From an uncultured Spirochaetota bacterium (GTDB lineage: Bacteria > Spirochaetota > UBA4802 > UBA5550): 64,000 bases of DNA. Of this stretch, positions 1 through 8,729 are shown in pieces. Numbering within the stretch: position 1 is the first letter of the stretch; each line of letters begins with the position of its first letter. The position numbers and the translations under genes were made by a program. The notes beneath the pieces were generated by a model. It was not told where the DNA came from, made no database searches, and saw only the letters and a program-made list of their open reading frames with translations. The stretch lies in the NCBI GenBank assembly GCA_937872225.1, contig CALMRZ010000028.1, forward strand, positions 62,001-126,000, in the 5' to 3' direction.

Positions 1-1
1 G

Positions 2-145
2 GACCCCCCTCCCGGCGACTGGGAGGCGGCGTCCTGCATCGGCGTACAGGGGCTCCCGGTCCTGGTGCCGACGTGCCGTTTCGCCGTGGACCGTACATAT
101 TCGCCCTGGAACGGGCAAAACCCTCTTGACGGGACCGGCGGTTGA
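2..145 (+). CDS. 3' end of a gene cut by the window start, product unknown
   Basis: The second frame is open from the first bases to a TGA at 143-145 (47 codons). Its third codon positions are mostly G or C, as in the confirmed genes here, and the peptide has a normal mix of residues (Trp, Tyr, Phe, Cys). Another frame is also open over this stretch but with poorer codon use. No domain can be recognised in so short a piece. Calling it the tail of a real gene is inference. Confidence 0.35.
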   Translation, partial: DPPPGDWEAASCIGVQGLPVLVPTCRFAVDRTYSPWNGQNPLDGTGG

Positions 146-215
146 ACCATTATGGGCATGTTTTAAAAGGGTTTCTGGTGATCCGAATTGCAACTGTCCG
201 CGTGACCGTAGCAAT

Positions 216-248
216 GACCCTCCTGTACCCCGGGGTAATAGGAGGGTC
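216..248. repeat. Nested palindrome (hairpin) upstream of the lipoprotein gene
   Basis: A perfect 9-base inverted repeat (gaccctcct at 216-224, aggagggtc at 240-248) encloses a second perfect palindrome, taccccggggta, at 226-237. No T tract follows on either strand, so it is not a standard intrinsic terminator. It lies between the TGA at 145 and the start at 324, so it may be a 3'-end structure of the upstream gene or an operator. Confidence 0.6.
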
Positions 249-323
249 CATGATGATTGTTTCGTCGATTTCGCAATCACATTGTGAAACCCTGTCGTTA
301 TTTTGAGCGTATCGGAGTCTTTG

Positions 324-773
324 ATGAAAAAAACGTGCATCGTGGCAGCAGCGCTGTTTCTGACCATGACGGTTATCTCCTGTAAAAAAGAGAAAAAATT
401 CGCCGAGCCTGAATATATCTTTGCCAAGTGGGCCCGGGCCATTGAGACCCTCAATTACAATGATTACGCCTCCTGCGAGGCCTATCCCAAGAGCGAAGGC
501 GTGTTCCGCGAGATGTTCCGCGACACCTATTACACGGACCTCATGGTGACCGATGTCGAGAAATTGAACGAGAAGAACGTCCTCAAGGACCACCAGGGAA
601 AACCCTACCTCAAACGGAACGTCCAGTTCGAATGCTCGGAGATTCGGCGGCGGGACCGTAAGCCCCTCCGGCTCCTTCGGGGCGACGTCGATTTCATCAA
701 CTATGTCGGCAATGACCGGCCCAAAAAGGGCTGGCTCATGTGGAACCGGAAGATCATCCGGATCGAGCGGTAG
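324..773 (+). CDS. Small lipoprotein of unknown function
   Basis: 149 residues. The N terminus is a clear type II signal peptide: Met-Lys-Lys, a hydrophobic core and the lipobox VISC, with acylated Cys near residue 20 followed by a Lys-rich stretch. The mature part is charged, about 130 residues, with no family I recognise. An upstream in-frame TTG at 303 would add seven residues before the positive n-region; the ATG at 324 with GGAG about seven bases upstream is the better start. The gene sits directly before lolC and lolD, which handle lipoprotein export, so it may be a co-transcribed cargo or accessory. That role is inferred from position only. Confidence 0.8.
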   Translation: MKKTCIVAAALFLTMTVISCKKEKKFAEPEYIFAKWARAIETLNYNDYASCEAYPKSEGVFREMFRDTYYTDLMVTDVEKLNEKNVLKDHQGKPYLKRNVQFECSEIRRRDRKPLRLLRGDVDFINYVGNDRPKKGWLMWNRKIIRIER

Positions 774-789
774 GGGGCGTGTCTGCGCA

Positions 790-2142
790 ATGAGCCTGTA
801 CGAATTGTTCATAGGGTTTCGCTATCTCAAATCGAAAAAGAGCCAGGGCATCGTGTCCACCAACACGTTTCTCTCGATACTGATCGTGTTCCTGGGCGTC
901 TTTATCCTGATCGTGGTCCTCTCCGTCATGAACGGCTTCCAGGCCGCCATCAAGGACAAGATACTCGACGTTGATTCCCACGTGACCGTGCAGAACATGT
1001 ACGGGCCGGGGGAGGGCCTCGGGATACGGAACTACGAGGCCCTGGTGAAAAAGATAAAGACCGTCGAGGAGGTGCGCTCGGCCGACCCCTACATCATGTC
1101 CCAGGGGCTGGTGCGCATCGGCTCGAGCATATCCCCGGTCATGGTGCGCGGCATCGGCCGGCACGGGGTCATTCCCGGCGACGTGTCCAAGTTCATTGTC
1201 AAGGACAAGGACAATTTCACGAAAAAGGGAGTGCGGCGCCTTTCGGATAAAACAAAGGCCGAGTTTTTCAACACCCCGACCGCCTTTATCGGCCAGGAGA
1301 TGGCGACAAACAACAACATCATCATCGGCGACTACATCGAGCTGATCGTGCCCAAGGGCGCTCTTACCGTCAGGACGGGCCTCACGCCCGGCATGGAGCA
1401 GTTCAGGGTCATCGGCTTTTTCAAGACCGAGTATTATGACTATGACACCAAGCTCGTCATCCTCTCCCTCCCGCAGGCCCAGCGCCTCTTCGAGATAGGT
1501 GACGCGGTGACCGGCATCGGCATAAAGATCCGGGACGTCTACCGGGCGACCAGGGTTTCCGAGCGGATCAACGCCCTCCTCGGGTACGAGTACCTCACCA
1601 TGACGGCGGAGGAGAAGAACCGCAACCTCTTCTACGCGCTCCAGCTGGAGAAGCTGATCATGATGATCATCCTCTTCCTGGTCATCGTGTCCGCCGGATT
1701 TACCATCATGGGCACCCTGGTCATGGTGGTCATGGAAAAGCGGAAGGCGGTGGGCATATTGAAGTCCATGGGGGCAAAGCCGAATTCGATCATGGTCATC
1801 TTCGTGCTGGAGGGATTTTTCATCGGCATCATCGGGTCCTTCCTGGGGGTCGTCTGCGGGATTGCCGCCGCCCTCAACCTCGACGCCATCATACGGTGGG
1901 TCGAGGACGCGATCAACGGAATCATGGGGAGCATATACGCGCTTTTCAACATGGGGCTCTACGCCAAGATAAACCTGGTGCCGAGCCATGTTTATTATAT
2001 CGAAGGAATCCCGACCGAGGTGAACCCGGAGCTGGTGGTGTTCATCGCCATCATTGCCGTGTTTCTCTGCACCGTGGCGGCCATCTTCCCCGCCTGGAGC
2101 GCTTCCCGTCTCCAGCCGGTTGAGACCATACGGTACGAATGA
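790..2142 (+). CDS. lolC: Lipoprotein-releasing ABC transporter permease, LolC/LolE family
   Basis: 450 residues, normal for the family. One membrane segment lies at about 24-47, followed by a periplasmic MacB-like domain and three C-terminal segments at about 290-315, 333-362 and 414-436 (FtsX fold). The stretch around VYYIEGIPTEV is characteristic of LolC/E. Known role: with LolD it extracts outer-membrane lipoproteins from the inner membrane and hands them to LolA. A single permease gene suggests a homodimeric LolF-like arrangement, though a second copy could be elsewhere. The ATG at 790 was chosen because residues upstream of it in the frame overlap the lipoprotein gene. The stop overlaps an ATG at 2139 (ATGA), showing tight coupling to lolD. 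Confidence 0.93.
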   Translation: MSLYELFIGFRYLKSKKSQGIVSTNTFLSILIVFLGVFILIVVLSVMNGFQAAIKDKILDVDSHVTVQNMYGPGEGLGIRNYEALVKKIKTVEEVRSADPYIMSQGLVRIGSSISPVMVRGIGRHGVIPGDVSKFIVKDKDNFTKKGVRRLSDKTKAEFFNTPTAFIGQEMATNNNIIIGDYIELIVPKGALTVRTGLTPGMEQFRVIGFFKTEYYDYDTKLVILSLPQAQRLFEIGDAVTGIGIKIRDVYRATRVSERINALLGYEYLTMTAEEKNRNLFYALQLEKLIMMIILFLVIVSAGFTIMGTLVMVVMEKRKAVGILKSMGAKPNSIMVIFVLEGFFIGIIGSFLGVVCGIAAALNLDAIIRWVEDAINGIMGSIYALFNMGLYAKINLVPSHVYYIEGIPTEVNPELVVFIAIIAVFLCTVAAIFPAWSASRLQPVETIRYE

Positions 2143-2195
2143 CAGGCGTCGGACCGCCCGGTGCCGGTTTTGCACATGTATCACAGGATGTATTG

Positions 2196-2888
2196 ATGGA
2201 AAACAACACGATAGTAAAAGCTGAAAACCTGGAAAAGATATACGGATTCGGCAGGAGCGCCCTCCGGGTCCTCAAGGGTGTTTCACTGGAAATCGGGAAG
2301 GGGGAGATCGTGTCAATCGTCGGCCCGTCCGGCGCGGGCAAGTCAACCCTTCTCAACATAATCGGGTGCCTCGACTACTTCCAGAACGGCTCCATGACGG
2401 TCATGGGAAGGGACGTCACCAATCTGTCCGTGGAAGACCTCTCCGGCTTCAGGAACAGGCACATTGGCTTCATCTTCCAGTTCCACAACCTTCTGCCTGA
2501 GTTCACCGCCCTGGAAAACATCATGATACCCCTCCTGATACGCAGGGTGAAAAAGGCGGAGGCAAAGGCCCAGGCCCTTGCATACCTTGAGCGATTCAAG
2601 CTGGCGGACCGCGGCCACCACAAGCCCACGGAGCTTTCAGGCGGCGAATGCCAGCGCGTCGCCATCGCGCGCGCCATAGTCGGGAAACCTGACATACTCC
2701 TGGCGGACGAACCGACGGGCAACCTGGACCAGGCCAATTCACGGATGCTCACCGACATGCTCCTCGCGCTGGGCCGGGAGGAGGGCACCACCATTGTCAT
2801 CGTGACCCATGACAGGGACATCGCCGCCAGAACTGAAAAGACCATAACCCTGATTGACGGCAGGATAGAGGGTCAATCCGCATCATGA
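2196..2888 (+). CDS. lolD: Lipoprotein-releasing ABC transporter ATP-binding protein LolD
   Basis: 230 residues. All ABC motifs are visible: Walker A GPSGAGKS, Q-loop in FIFQFHNLLPEFT, signature LSGGECQR, Walker B LLADEPTGNLD and the switch His in VTHD. This is the MacB/LolD/FtsE subgroup. It powers lipoprotein release by the LolC-type permease just upstream. An in-frame ATG at 2139 overlaps the lolC stop and would add 19 residues that do not look like a LolD N terminus. The ATG at 2196, preceded by an AGGAT sequence, gives the usual length. Both starts keep translational coupling possible. Confidence 0.93.
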   Translation: MENNTIVKAENLEKIYGFGRSALRVLKGVSLEIGKGEIVSIVGPSGAGKSTLLNIIGCLDYFQNGSMTVMGRDVTNLSVEDLSGFRNRHIGFIFQFHNLLPEFTALENIMIPLLIRRVKKAEAKAQALAYLERFKLADRGHHKPTELSGGECQRVAIARAIVGKPDILLADEPTGNLDQANSRMLTDMLLALGREEGTTIVIVTHDRDIAARTEKTITLIDGRIEGQSAS

Positions 2889-3089
2889 TAGCCTCCATGA
2901 CAGGTCCCGCTGCTGCGGGATCAGGAAAAACCCTTTGGTAACCGGTATGGGATTTCCCGTCTAATATGAAAAAGACGTGCCAGCGGATTTCATTATGACG
3001 GTTTTTTATGGATTTTTTTTAAAATCTCTGTTATATTATGTGAGGCGGCTGGTTTTAAATAGCTCTTCCGGGGGTTAACCGAGAGATTC

Positions 3090-4181
3090 ATGGCGGAGAC
3101 GATTAAAACAATCACCGACCGGGGCCAGTTCGAGGAAATTTTCAAAAAATTTTTCTCCAATCGCGATGTTTACATCAAGACAAAGAGCGGTGATCTCGCG
3201 GTCCAGTTCCTCGGCTACAACAGCGGCAACGTTGCCTTCAGGATCCCCAGGGTCAAGAAGGTTCCCGACACCATCGTTGTGCTCACGCGCCTGGGCGACA
3301 ACACCATTTACGCAAGCCTGAAAAGCCTTGAAGGGAACGAGGACACCTTTATTTTCCTCCCCATCAAGTTCCAGATAATTTCCGAGGCCCGGAAGGAAGA
3401 GCGCACCAGCCTCGGCCCGGGGGAGGGCAAGAGCGTCCTCTTCGCCACCAACGTTATATCGGAATCGATGATCCAGGGCGCCCTTGATTCAAATGAAAAG
3501 AAGCTCGCGCACGTCAAGGAAAATATAGCGGCAGACCTGAAGGGAAAGTTCAACAGGGTCAGGGTTGTCTTTCTCAACGAGTCGCGGATTGATCCGCGGA
3601 TGAAGCATTTTATGGCGTCATGGAACCCCATTTTCATGAAGGAGATGGGGAAGGAGCCCTCGGAGGCGGACAAGAAGGATGTCCAGTTCTACCTGAGTGA
3701 AATCTACGCGAAGGACTACAAGCTTTCCGGCCAGAAGGAATTCATCTCCGAGGTTTCCGTTCCCTTCGTTTATAAAAACATGATCCCCTACGGGTACATC
3801 CAGGTCAACAATACCAAGCCGATGGATGAGAACCACCTCACGGTGATAAAACGGCTCGCCTCCATGATCAATGACCAGCTGGTCAAAGATAACCTCTTTG
3901 TGACGGCAAAGGACAAGTTCATCGTGACGGACGTGTCAAAGAAAGGGCTGGGGATCGTTTTTAAAGACCGCCGGCTTCTGCGCTATTTTGTCAAGGACAC
4001 ACAGGTCATCATCGAGCTGAACCTGCCCGGCGACAACAGGGCCACCATGGGGGTCGCCGTGCGCAACACGATCTTCAATGACGGCGGCACCATCAGGGTG
4101 GGTTTTGAGATAACCACCATTGACGCCATCAGCGAGGTGAACTACGATGAATTTCTTGAGACCGTGAAGAACAAACAGTAG
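3090..4181 (+). CDS. PilZ-type c-di-GMP-binding protein, resembles spirochaete DUF1577
   Basis: 363 residues, cytoplasmic, no signal or membrane segment. An RxxxR motif (RKEER) is at 101-105. A D-x-S-x-x-G motif (DVSKKG) near 279 opens a C-terminal PilZ-like barrel ending in a G-F strand. These two motifs are the standard c-di-GMP contacts, but here they are about 170 residues apart, so they may belong to two half-domains. The middle carries a VPFVYKNMIPYGYIQVN stretch that from memory is typical of DUF1577 proteins of Leptospira. Likely a c-di-GMP effector upstream of the flagellar genes; a diguanylate cyclase is encoded at 47.8 kb. Binding is inferred. Confidence 0.7.
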   Translation: MAETIKTITDRGQFEEIFKKFFSNRDVYIKTKSGDLAVQFLGYNSGNVAFRIPRVKKVPDTIVVLTRLGDNTIYASLKSLEGNEDTFIFLPIKFQIISEARKEERTSLGPGEGKSVLFATNVISESMIQGALDSNEKKLAHVKENIAADLKGKFNRVRVVFLNESRIDPRMKHFMASWNPIFMKEMGKEPSEADKKDVQFYLSEIYAKDYKLSGQKEFISEVSVPFVYKNMIPYGYIQVNNTKPMDENHLTVIKRLASMINDQLVKDNLFVTAKDKFIVTDVSKKGLGIVFKDRRLLRYFVKDTQVIIELNLPGDNRATMGVAVRNTIFNDGGTIRVGFEITTIDAISEVNYDEFLETVKNKQ

Positions 4182-4184
4182 GAA

Positions 4185-4502
4185 TTATTTTTTACGCCCT
4201 TTTATCCTGTTCTTTGACTTCTTTTTTTCAAGTTTCAGTCTTGCTTTTTCAGCAGCGGCCTGCGATGCGGCCACGAACTGGTCCCGTGCATGGATCTGCG
4301 TGTCGCCGCGGGCGCTTTCGCCGTGTACGTTGTCGTCTCCTTCCTGCTTCCTTCCCTTGCGCAATGACCTTGTTTTATCCATCAGGTAGTTGGCGAACTT
4401 TTTCCCGAACTGGGCGATGAAGCCGGTTATCAGGATGCCGATGGCCCATTTAAGGATCGTTGAGGCTGTGGCGGAATCTATGATGTTGGCGGGATCGCTC
4501 AT
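4185..4502 (-). CDS. Small single-pass membrane protein, unknown function
   Basis: 105 residues. One hydrophobic segment (about 17-33) is followed by a long, strongly basic, Lys-rich cytoplasmic tail ending in several Lys/Arg runs. AAGG lies just upstream of the ATG in the minus-strand direction. It is convergent with the PilZ gene, whose stop is three bases away. No known family recognised. The clean start, the codon use and the absence of a better overlapping gene support it being real. Confidence 0.6.
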   Translation of the reverse strand: MSDPANIIDSATASTILKWAIGILITGFIAQFGKKFANYLMDKTRSLRKGRKQEGDDNVHGESARGDTQIHARDQFVAASQAAAEKARLKLEKKKSKNRIKGRKK

Positions 4503-4586
4503 ATGCCTTTCTTTCTGTATATCAATAATAATAAGAATATTGATTTATGTCTATGATAATAATAATATCGAGCTGATTTCATTGCA

Positions 4587-4635
4587 GGGGAGGCATAGGT
4601 TGCTCCCTGTGATCGGGAGCAACCTATGCCTCCCC
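4587..4635. repeat. Perfect 21-base inverted repeat with 7-base loop
   Basis: Arms at 4587-4607 and 4615-4635 are exact reverse complements, with loop tgtgatc at 4608-4614. No U tract follows on either strand, so it is not an ordinary intrinsic terminator. It may be a dispersed palindromic repeat or a large operator or hairpin in the leader upstream of the flgN operon. Confidence 0.9.
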
Positions 4636-4641
4636 ATGAAG

Positions 4642-4687
4642 TATGTACACATTCATTTAAATTGGACAATTTTGTCAAATGTACATA
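4642..4687. repeat. Interrupted inverted repeat TATGTACA...TGTACATA
   Basis: Eight-base perfect arms lie at 4642-4649 and 4680-4687, separated by 30 bases that themselves contain an approximate dyad around ttggacaattttgtcaaa. It lies about 130 bases before the flgN start. It could be a regulator site. Only the symmetry is seen. Confidence 0.5.
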
Positions 4688-4816
4688 AAAAAGCAGCACT
4701 ATTAGCAATTAATAAATCCAACCTGCATCATTAATTAATTCTCATCTAAAGTGCCTTTTGTACCGATTATAAAACCGAGAACATGCACCCAATTATGTCT
4801 GATGCGGAGATGTGCC

Positions 4817-5317
4817 ATGGAAAAGCATATTACTGAAATGATACGAATACTTAAGGAAGAAACCGGGCTTTTTGAAAAGCTCTGCTCCCTTGAAAAAGAC
4901 AAAACCGGCGCCATCGTGGACCATAATGGGAAGCTCATTGAGAAGATATCCCTGGAAGAGGAAGGGCTCTTGTCAATGATTTCATCCCTGGAATCGATGC
5001 GCCTCAGGCAGGTCGAGGCCTATGTTAAGCAGCGGCATATACGGAACGACCATGTCACCCTCTCCGACGTGGCGGCCACGGCGGAAAAACCGGTATCGGA
5101 TAACATGATCCTCCTGGGCCGGAACCTGAAGGAAGTCATGATGCGCCTCGGCAGACTTCAGGAAACCAACCATGTCCTCATGCATGACAACATGGAATAT
5201 TACAATATACTTCTCACCGGGCTGCGCAGGACCAGCTCCACGGAAACGGCCTACGGCAGCAATGGCAAAGAAGAAGAAAAGCTGAAAAATTCAATCCTGT
5301 TCAATCAAACAGCGTAA
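4817..5317 (+). CDS. flgN: FlgN-like flagellar export chaperone
   Basis: 166 residues, all helical and charged, with long heptad-like stretches and no membrane segment. Sequence similarity to FlgN is weak by eye, as is usual. The call rests on size, helix content and position immediately before flgK and flgL, whose products FlgN keeps unfolded and delivers to the flagellar export gate. The ATG at 4817 follows GGAG at 4806-4809 with good spacing; an upstream in-frame extension reads through AT-rich intergenic DNA and is rejected. Twelve bases separate its stop from flgK. Confidence 0.75.
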   Translation: MEKHITEMIRILKEETGLFEKLCSLEKDKTGAIVDHNGKLIEKISLEEEGLLSMISSLESMRLRQVEAYVKQRHIRNDHVTLSDVAATAEKPVSDNMILLGRNLKEVMMRLGRLQETNHVLMHDNMEYYNILLTGLRRTSSTETAYGSNGKEEEKLKNSILFNQTA

Positions 5318-5328
5318 GGGGTGCGGCT

Positions 5329-7236
5329 ATGCCTTCAACATTCATGGGTCTGGAAATAGGGAAAAAGGGGCTGATGACGCATCAGCAGGCCCTTCACACG
5401 ACGGGCCACAACATATCCAACGCCGAGAACAAGGAGTATTCCCGGCAGCGGGTGGTCATCACCGCGGCAGACCCGCTCTATGTCCCGGCCCTGAACAGGT
5501 CCAACGTCCCCGGCAACATCGGCCAGGGCTCCGTGGTGGCCTCGGTGGAGCGCATCCGCGACAGCTTTATCGACGACCGCATCATGGTGGAGAAGAACAA
5601 CGCCGGTTACTGGAAAGTGCGCAACGAATTCGTGTACCAGATCGAGACCATATACAACGAGCCGTCCGAGGAATCGGTACGCAACCGCCTCGACGAGCTG
5701 TGGAAGTCGTGGGAGGAGCTCTCGAAATATCCGGAGGAGCGTTCCACCCGGGAAGTGGTAAAGGAAAAGGCCATCAACCTGTCCCATGAAGTGAACTATA
5801 CCTATAACCAGCTCTACGAACTGCGCCTCAACGCCAACCGCCAGATCGAGGCCCGGGTCAACCAGCTGAACATGTACGGCAAGGACATCCGCGACCTGAA
5901 CGAGCGCATTCTCAAGGCGGAGGCCCTGGGGGACAACCCGAACGACCTCAGGGACCGGCGTGATGCCCTTATCGAGAAAATGTCGGAGCTGGTGAACATC
6001 AGCGTGGGCCGGAGCGACAAGGACGAAACCATCGTGTACATCAGCGGCGAAAACTTTGTCCAGGGCGAGGTCTTTCATCCCCTCGCGGTCGAAATGGACC
6101 AGACGAACGACGGCCTCTTCAAGGTCGTGTGGAAGGACACCGGCAGGGACGTGGACATCAAGCACGGCGAGATCGCCAGCCTCATCGACATACGGGACAA
6201 GGTGATCCGCCAGAACATCAACGACATCAATTCCTTCGCCGTTAACCTGGTTGACCTCACCAACGAGGTGCACCGCGACGGCTTCGGCAGGCGCAACGAG
6301 ACCAACATCGATTTTTTCCGGCACCTGGTCATCAGCGACAACGTGGACGGCAACTTTGACCTGAACAATGACGGCCTCAATGACGTGACCGCCATCTTCA
6401 AGGTCTCCGGGAACAACAGGATCGACGCGTCCGCGGCCATCGGGATCAACGGGACCCTCACGTTCGTTAATAACACCGAGCTTGAATCCAACGTGCAGAT
6501 CGATTACAACGCCTCGGACACCGCACTTACGATTATCAAAAAGATAAACGACGCCAAACTGGGCGTTGTCGCCTATATGAACCACAACGGCCAGCTGGCC
6601 CTCAAGGCCACCACGGCCCAGGACGTGGACAAGAAGAACTTCATGATACGGCACCTCGAGGACTCAGGCCAGTTCCTCGTGGGGCTCACCGGGATACTGA
6701 AACAGTCGGGGCCCCAGGGGGCCTTCGATTACCGGCGGATCAATGACATCATCAAATTCCTCCCGGGCAGGGAGCACATCACGATCACGCCCAAATTCAA
6801 CCCGGCGGCACACATGGCCGTATCGGAAAGCATCATGATGGACGTAGACCGGATCAGCGCGGCCCGCGGCAAGGATGTCGGCGGGACGGGCGACGTGAAC
6901 ACGTCGAATGGAATCGGCGATGGCAGCAACGCGCTCCGGATAGCACATATCAGGCACAAGAACGCCATGGTGGACACCAACACCACGTTCAACGACTTCT
7001 ACACCGCGGTCATATCCCGCACGGGGACCCAGGGCGAGGAGGCGAAGGACCGGGTGAAGAACCAGGAAACCCTTCTCAAGAACCTGGGCAATCTCCGAGA
7101 ATCGATATCGGGAGTGAACCTGGACGAGGAGATGTCGAACATGGTGGCGTTCCAGCACGGCTACAATGCGGCGGCGCGCGTTATTACCACGATGGACCAT
7201 ATGCTGGACACCATTATCAACCGGATGGGGGTATAA
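5329..7236 (+). CDS. flgK: Flagellar hook-associated protein 1, FlgK
   Basis: 635 residues, somewhat longer than the enterobacterial protein (about 550). The N terminus has the flagellar rod/hook signature (LMTHQQALHTTGHNISNAEN). The C terminus has the paired helix (MVAFQHGYNAAARVITTMDH) that packs with it in the D0 domain. Around residues 365-435 is a segment like the flagellin hook IN motif (GINGTLTFV... AKLGVVAYMNHNGQL), part of the enlarged surface domain. It forms the first junction ring between hook and filament. In spirochaetes the filament is periplasmic. It is cotranscribed with flgN upstream and flgL four bases downstream. Confidence 0.96.
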   Translation: MPSTFMGLEIGKKGLMTHQQALHTTGHNISNAENKEYSRQRVVITAADPLYVPALNRSNVPGNIGQGSVVASVERIRDSFIDDRIMVEKNNAGYWKVRNEFVYQIETIYNEPSEESVRNRLDELWKSWEELSKYPEERSTREVVKEKAINLSHEVNYTYNQLYELRLNANRQIEARVNQLNMYGKDIRDLNERILKAEALGDNPNDLRDRRDALIEKMSELVNISVGRSDKDETIVYISGENFVQGEVFHPLAVEMDQTNDGLFKVVWKDTGRDVDIKHGEIASLIDIRDKVIRQNINDINSFAVNLVDLTNEVHRDGFGRRNETNIDFFRHLVISDNVDGNFDLNNDGLNDVTAIFKVSGNNRIDASAAIGINGTLTFVNNTELESNVQIDYNASDTALTIIKKINDAKLGVVAYMNHNGQLALKATTAQDVDKKNFMIRHLEDSGQFLVGLTGILKQSGPQGAFDYRRINDIIKFLPGREHITITPKFNPAAHMAVSESIMMDVDRISAARGKDVGGTGDVNTSNGIGDGSNALRIAHIRHKNAMVDTNTTFNDFYTAVISRTGTQGEEAKDRVKNQETLLKNLGNLRESISGVNLDEEMSNMVAFQHGYNAAARVITTMDHMLDTIINRMGV

Positions 7237-7239
7237 CGC

Positions 7240-8502
7240 ATGAACCGCATCACCAACCAGATGATAAACAACACCATGAACTACAACCTGCAGCGGCACC
7301 AGTCGGAGATGGACCGCATTCAGAACAGCCTGGCCACGGGAAAGAACGTCAACGTCCCCCGGGACAACCCGATAGCCAGCACGAACCAGATGCTCTACCA
7401 TACACGCCTGACCGAGATAGACCAGTTCATCAGCAACCTGAACGAGAGCAAGTCGCGGCTTGACGAGGTCGATACCGCGCTCCAGTCGACGCTGCGCATA
7501 TTCCAGCGGATACGGGTCCTGACGGTGCAGGGGGCCAACGGCATCTATACCTCCTTCGAGCTGAAGGAGGCGGCGGCAACCGAAATCAACCAGCTCCTGG
7601 ACGAACTGGTTGCGATCGCCAACAGCAAGGGGGCCACCGGCAGGTCGATCTTTGGCGGCCATCAAACCGGCACCGAGGACCAGCCCAACCCCTGGGTGCC
7701 CATATACCAGACCCTGACTGCCGGGAACCAGGGCGACGCTATGATCGGCGTCGAGTACCGCGGCAACATAGGGAAGCTGAAGCGCGAGGTGTCCAAGGGG
7801 GAGTACATGGACGTGAGCGTCCCCGGCAACGAGGTCTTCTGGGCGACGAACCAGATCCTCACCTCAAACAAGGACGTGGCTGCATATACCGCTCCCACGA
7901 ACCAGTCAATCAAGGTCGACGGCCGCGAGATCAGCATATCGGCGGGCGACAATATCGATATCATCATAGACAAGATCAACAACGCCGGCCTGAGCATCCG
8001 CGCCTCCAAGGGCGGCCGCAACAACCTCATCATGGAGACGACCACCCCGCACCAGATCTGGCTCGAGGACGTGGGGAGCGGCACGGTCCTGAAAGACCTG
8101 GGGGTTCTCAATCCGAATTTTCCCGAGCCGCCCAACAATATCGATCCCACGGTCACTATCGGCGGCATGTCGATCTTCGAAATGGTCATACAGCTCCGGG
8201 ACGACCTGGTCCGGGGCGACCAGGAACTGATCGGCGGCCGGGACCTCGGCCTTATCGACATGGGGCTCGAGAACATATTGAAACATATTTCGGCCATGGG
8301 CGCCAGGACCAACAGGGTAGAGGAGTTGGCGAAACGGTCCGAATTCGAAAAGAGCAACGTCACCACCATGCTGGCAAATACGGAGGGCATCGATTACGCC
8401 GAAACGATCATGAACTTCAAGTGGCTCGAGAGCGTCCACCGGTACGCCCTGGCGGTCGGGGCCCGGTCGATCATGCCGACCCTTATGGATTTCCTCAGGT
8501 AG
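7240..8502 (+). CDS. flgL: Flagellar hook-associated protein 3, FlgL
   Basis: 420 residues, longer than the enterobacterial protein (317). The N-terminal flagellin-type helix (MNRITNQMINNTMNYNLQRHQ) and the C-terminal helix ending in ...TIMNFKWLESVHRYAL are typical. The extra length is in the exposed domain, where residues of about 223-260 (SIKVDGREISISAGD... NAGLSIRAS) match the flagellin hook IN motif. It forms the second junction ring, joining FlgK to the flagellin filament. The start follows the flgK stop by three bases, with a G-rich ribosome-binding stretch inside the end of flgK. Confidence 0.95.
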   Translation: MNRITNQMINNTMNYNLQRHQSEMDRIQNSLATGKNVNVPRDNPIASTNQMLYHTRLTEIDQFISNLNESKSRLDEVDTALQSTLRIFQRIRVLTVQGANGIYTSFELKEAAATEINQLLDELVAIANSKGATGRSIFGGHQTGTEDQPNPWVPIYQTLTAGNQGDAMIGVEYRGNIGKLKREVSKGEYMDVSVPGNEVFWATNQILTSNKDVAAYTAPTNQSIKVDGREISISAGDNIDIIIDKINNAGLSIRASKGGRNNLIMETTTPHQIWLEDVGSGTVLKDLGVLNPNFPEPPNNIDPTVTIGGMSIFEMVIQLRDDLVRGDQELIGGRDLGLIDMGLENILKHISAMGARTNRVEELAKRSEFEKSNVTTMLANTEGIDYAETIMNFKWLESVHRYALAVGARSIMPTLMDFLR

Positions 8503-8571
8503 GAAAAAAATTGTTGCACAGCGGGGTTGAAAGGATATACATTGACGAATCGGCGAGGTTGCTGTCCGGTA

Positions 8572-8601
8572 ACACCCCCCACCCCCCCCCGAAGGGGGGC
8601 T
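8572..8601. repeat. C-rich hairpin repeat (copy A of a small family)
   Basis: A run of C with one A (8574-8590) followed by cgaa and six G can fold into a strong hairpin. The same pattern (acacccccc, more C, then gaaggggg) recurs at 53750-53780 in reverse orientation and, in shorter form with a following atgcatc, at 53611-53640. It lies between flgL and fliW, which are probably still one transcript. It is best seen as a dispersed repeat rather than a terminator since no T tract follows. Confidence 0.6.
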
Positions 8602-8729
8602 GATGCATCCAACTGCGGTTTGTTTAACAAAAAAAATCCCCCATCCGGGGCATTCAGGGGGTCATGTTAAAAACAAGCACGGTGATATTAGCTGAATGAC
8701 AGCTATGTTAATGTAGAAGGAGATTGTTT

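Larger units (their letters stand above)
4503..4816. other. Intergenic region between divergent genes, AT-rich with large inverted repeats
   Basis: No gene is visible in these 314 bases. The region is far more AT-rich than its surroundings. It holds two inverted repeats (4587-4635 and 4642-4687) and must carry the promoters of the minus-strand membrane protein gene and of the flgN operon. A TAAA at 4747-4750 followed by ACCGATTA at 4762-4769 resembles the two halves of a sigma-28 flagellar promoter, but the gap is 11 bases rather than the usual 15, so I do not call it. Confidence 0.6.

Noticed and set aside
2905-2920. Terminator after lolD (stem tcccgc/gcggga)
   Set aside because: Only a six-base stem, and it is followed by an A-rich stretch (aggaaaaaccc) with no T run.
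4747-4769. Sigma-28 flagellar promoter upstream of flgN
   Set aside because: TAAA and ACCGATTA are present, but only 11 bases apart instead of about 15, and the second part matches only in part.
5335-6654. 439-codon open frame antisense to flgK, and similar long antisense frames at 754-2184, 6664-7665, 11007-12251 and 16975-18507
   Set aside because: Long antisense openness is expected in GC-rich genes with strong codon bias. The peptides are His/Val/Asp-rich with no motifs, and the sense genes are certain.
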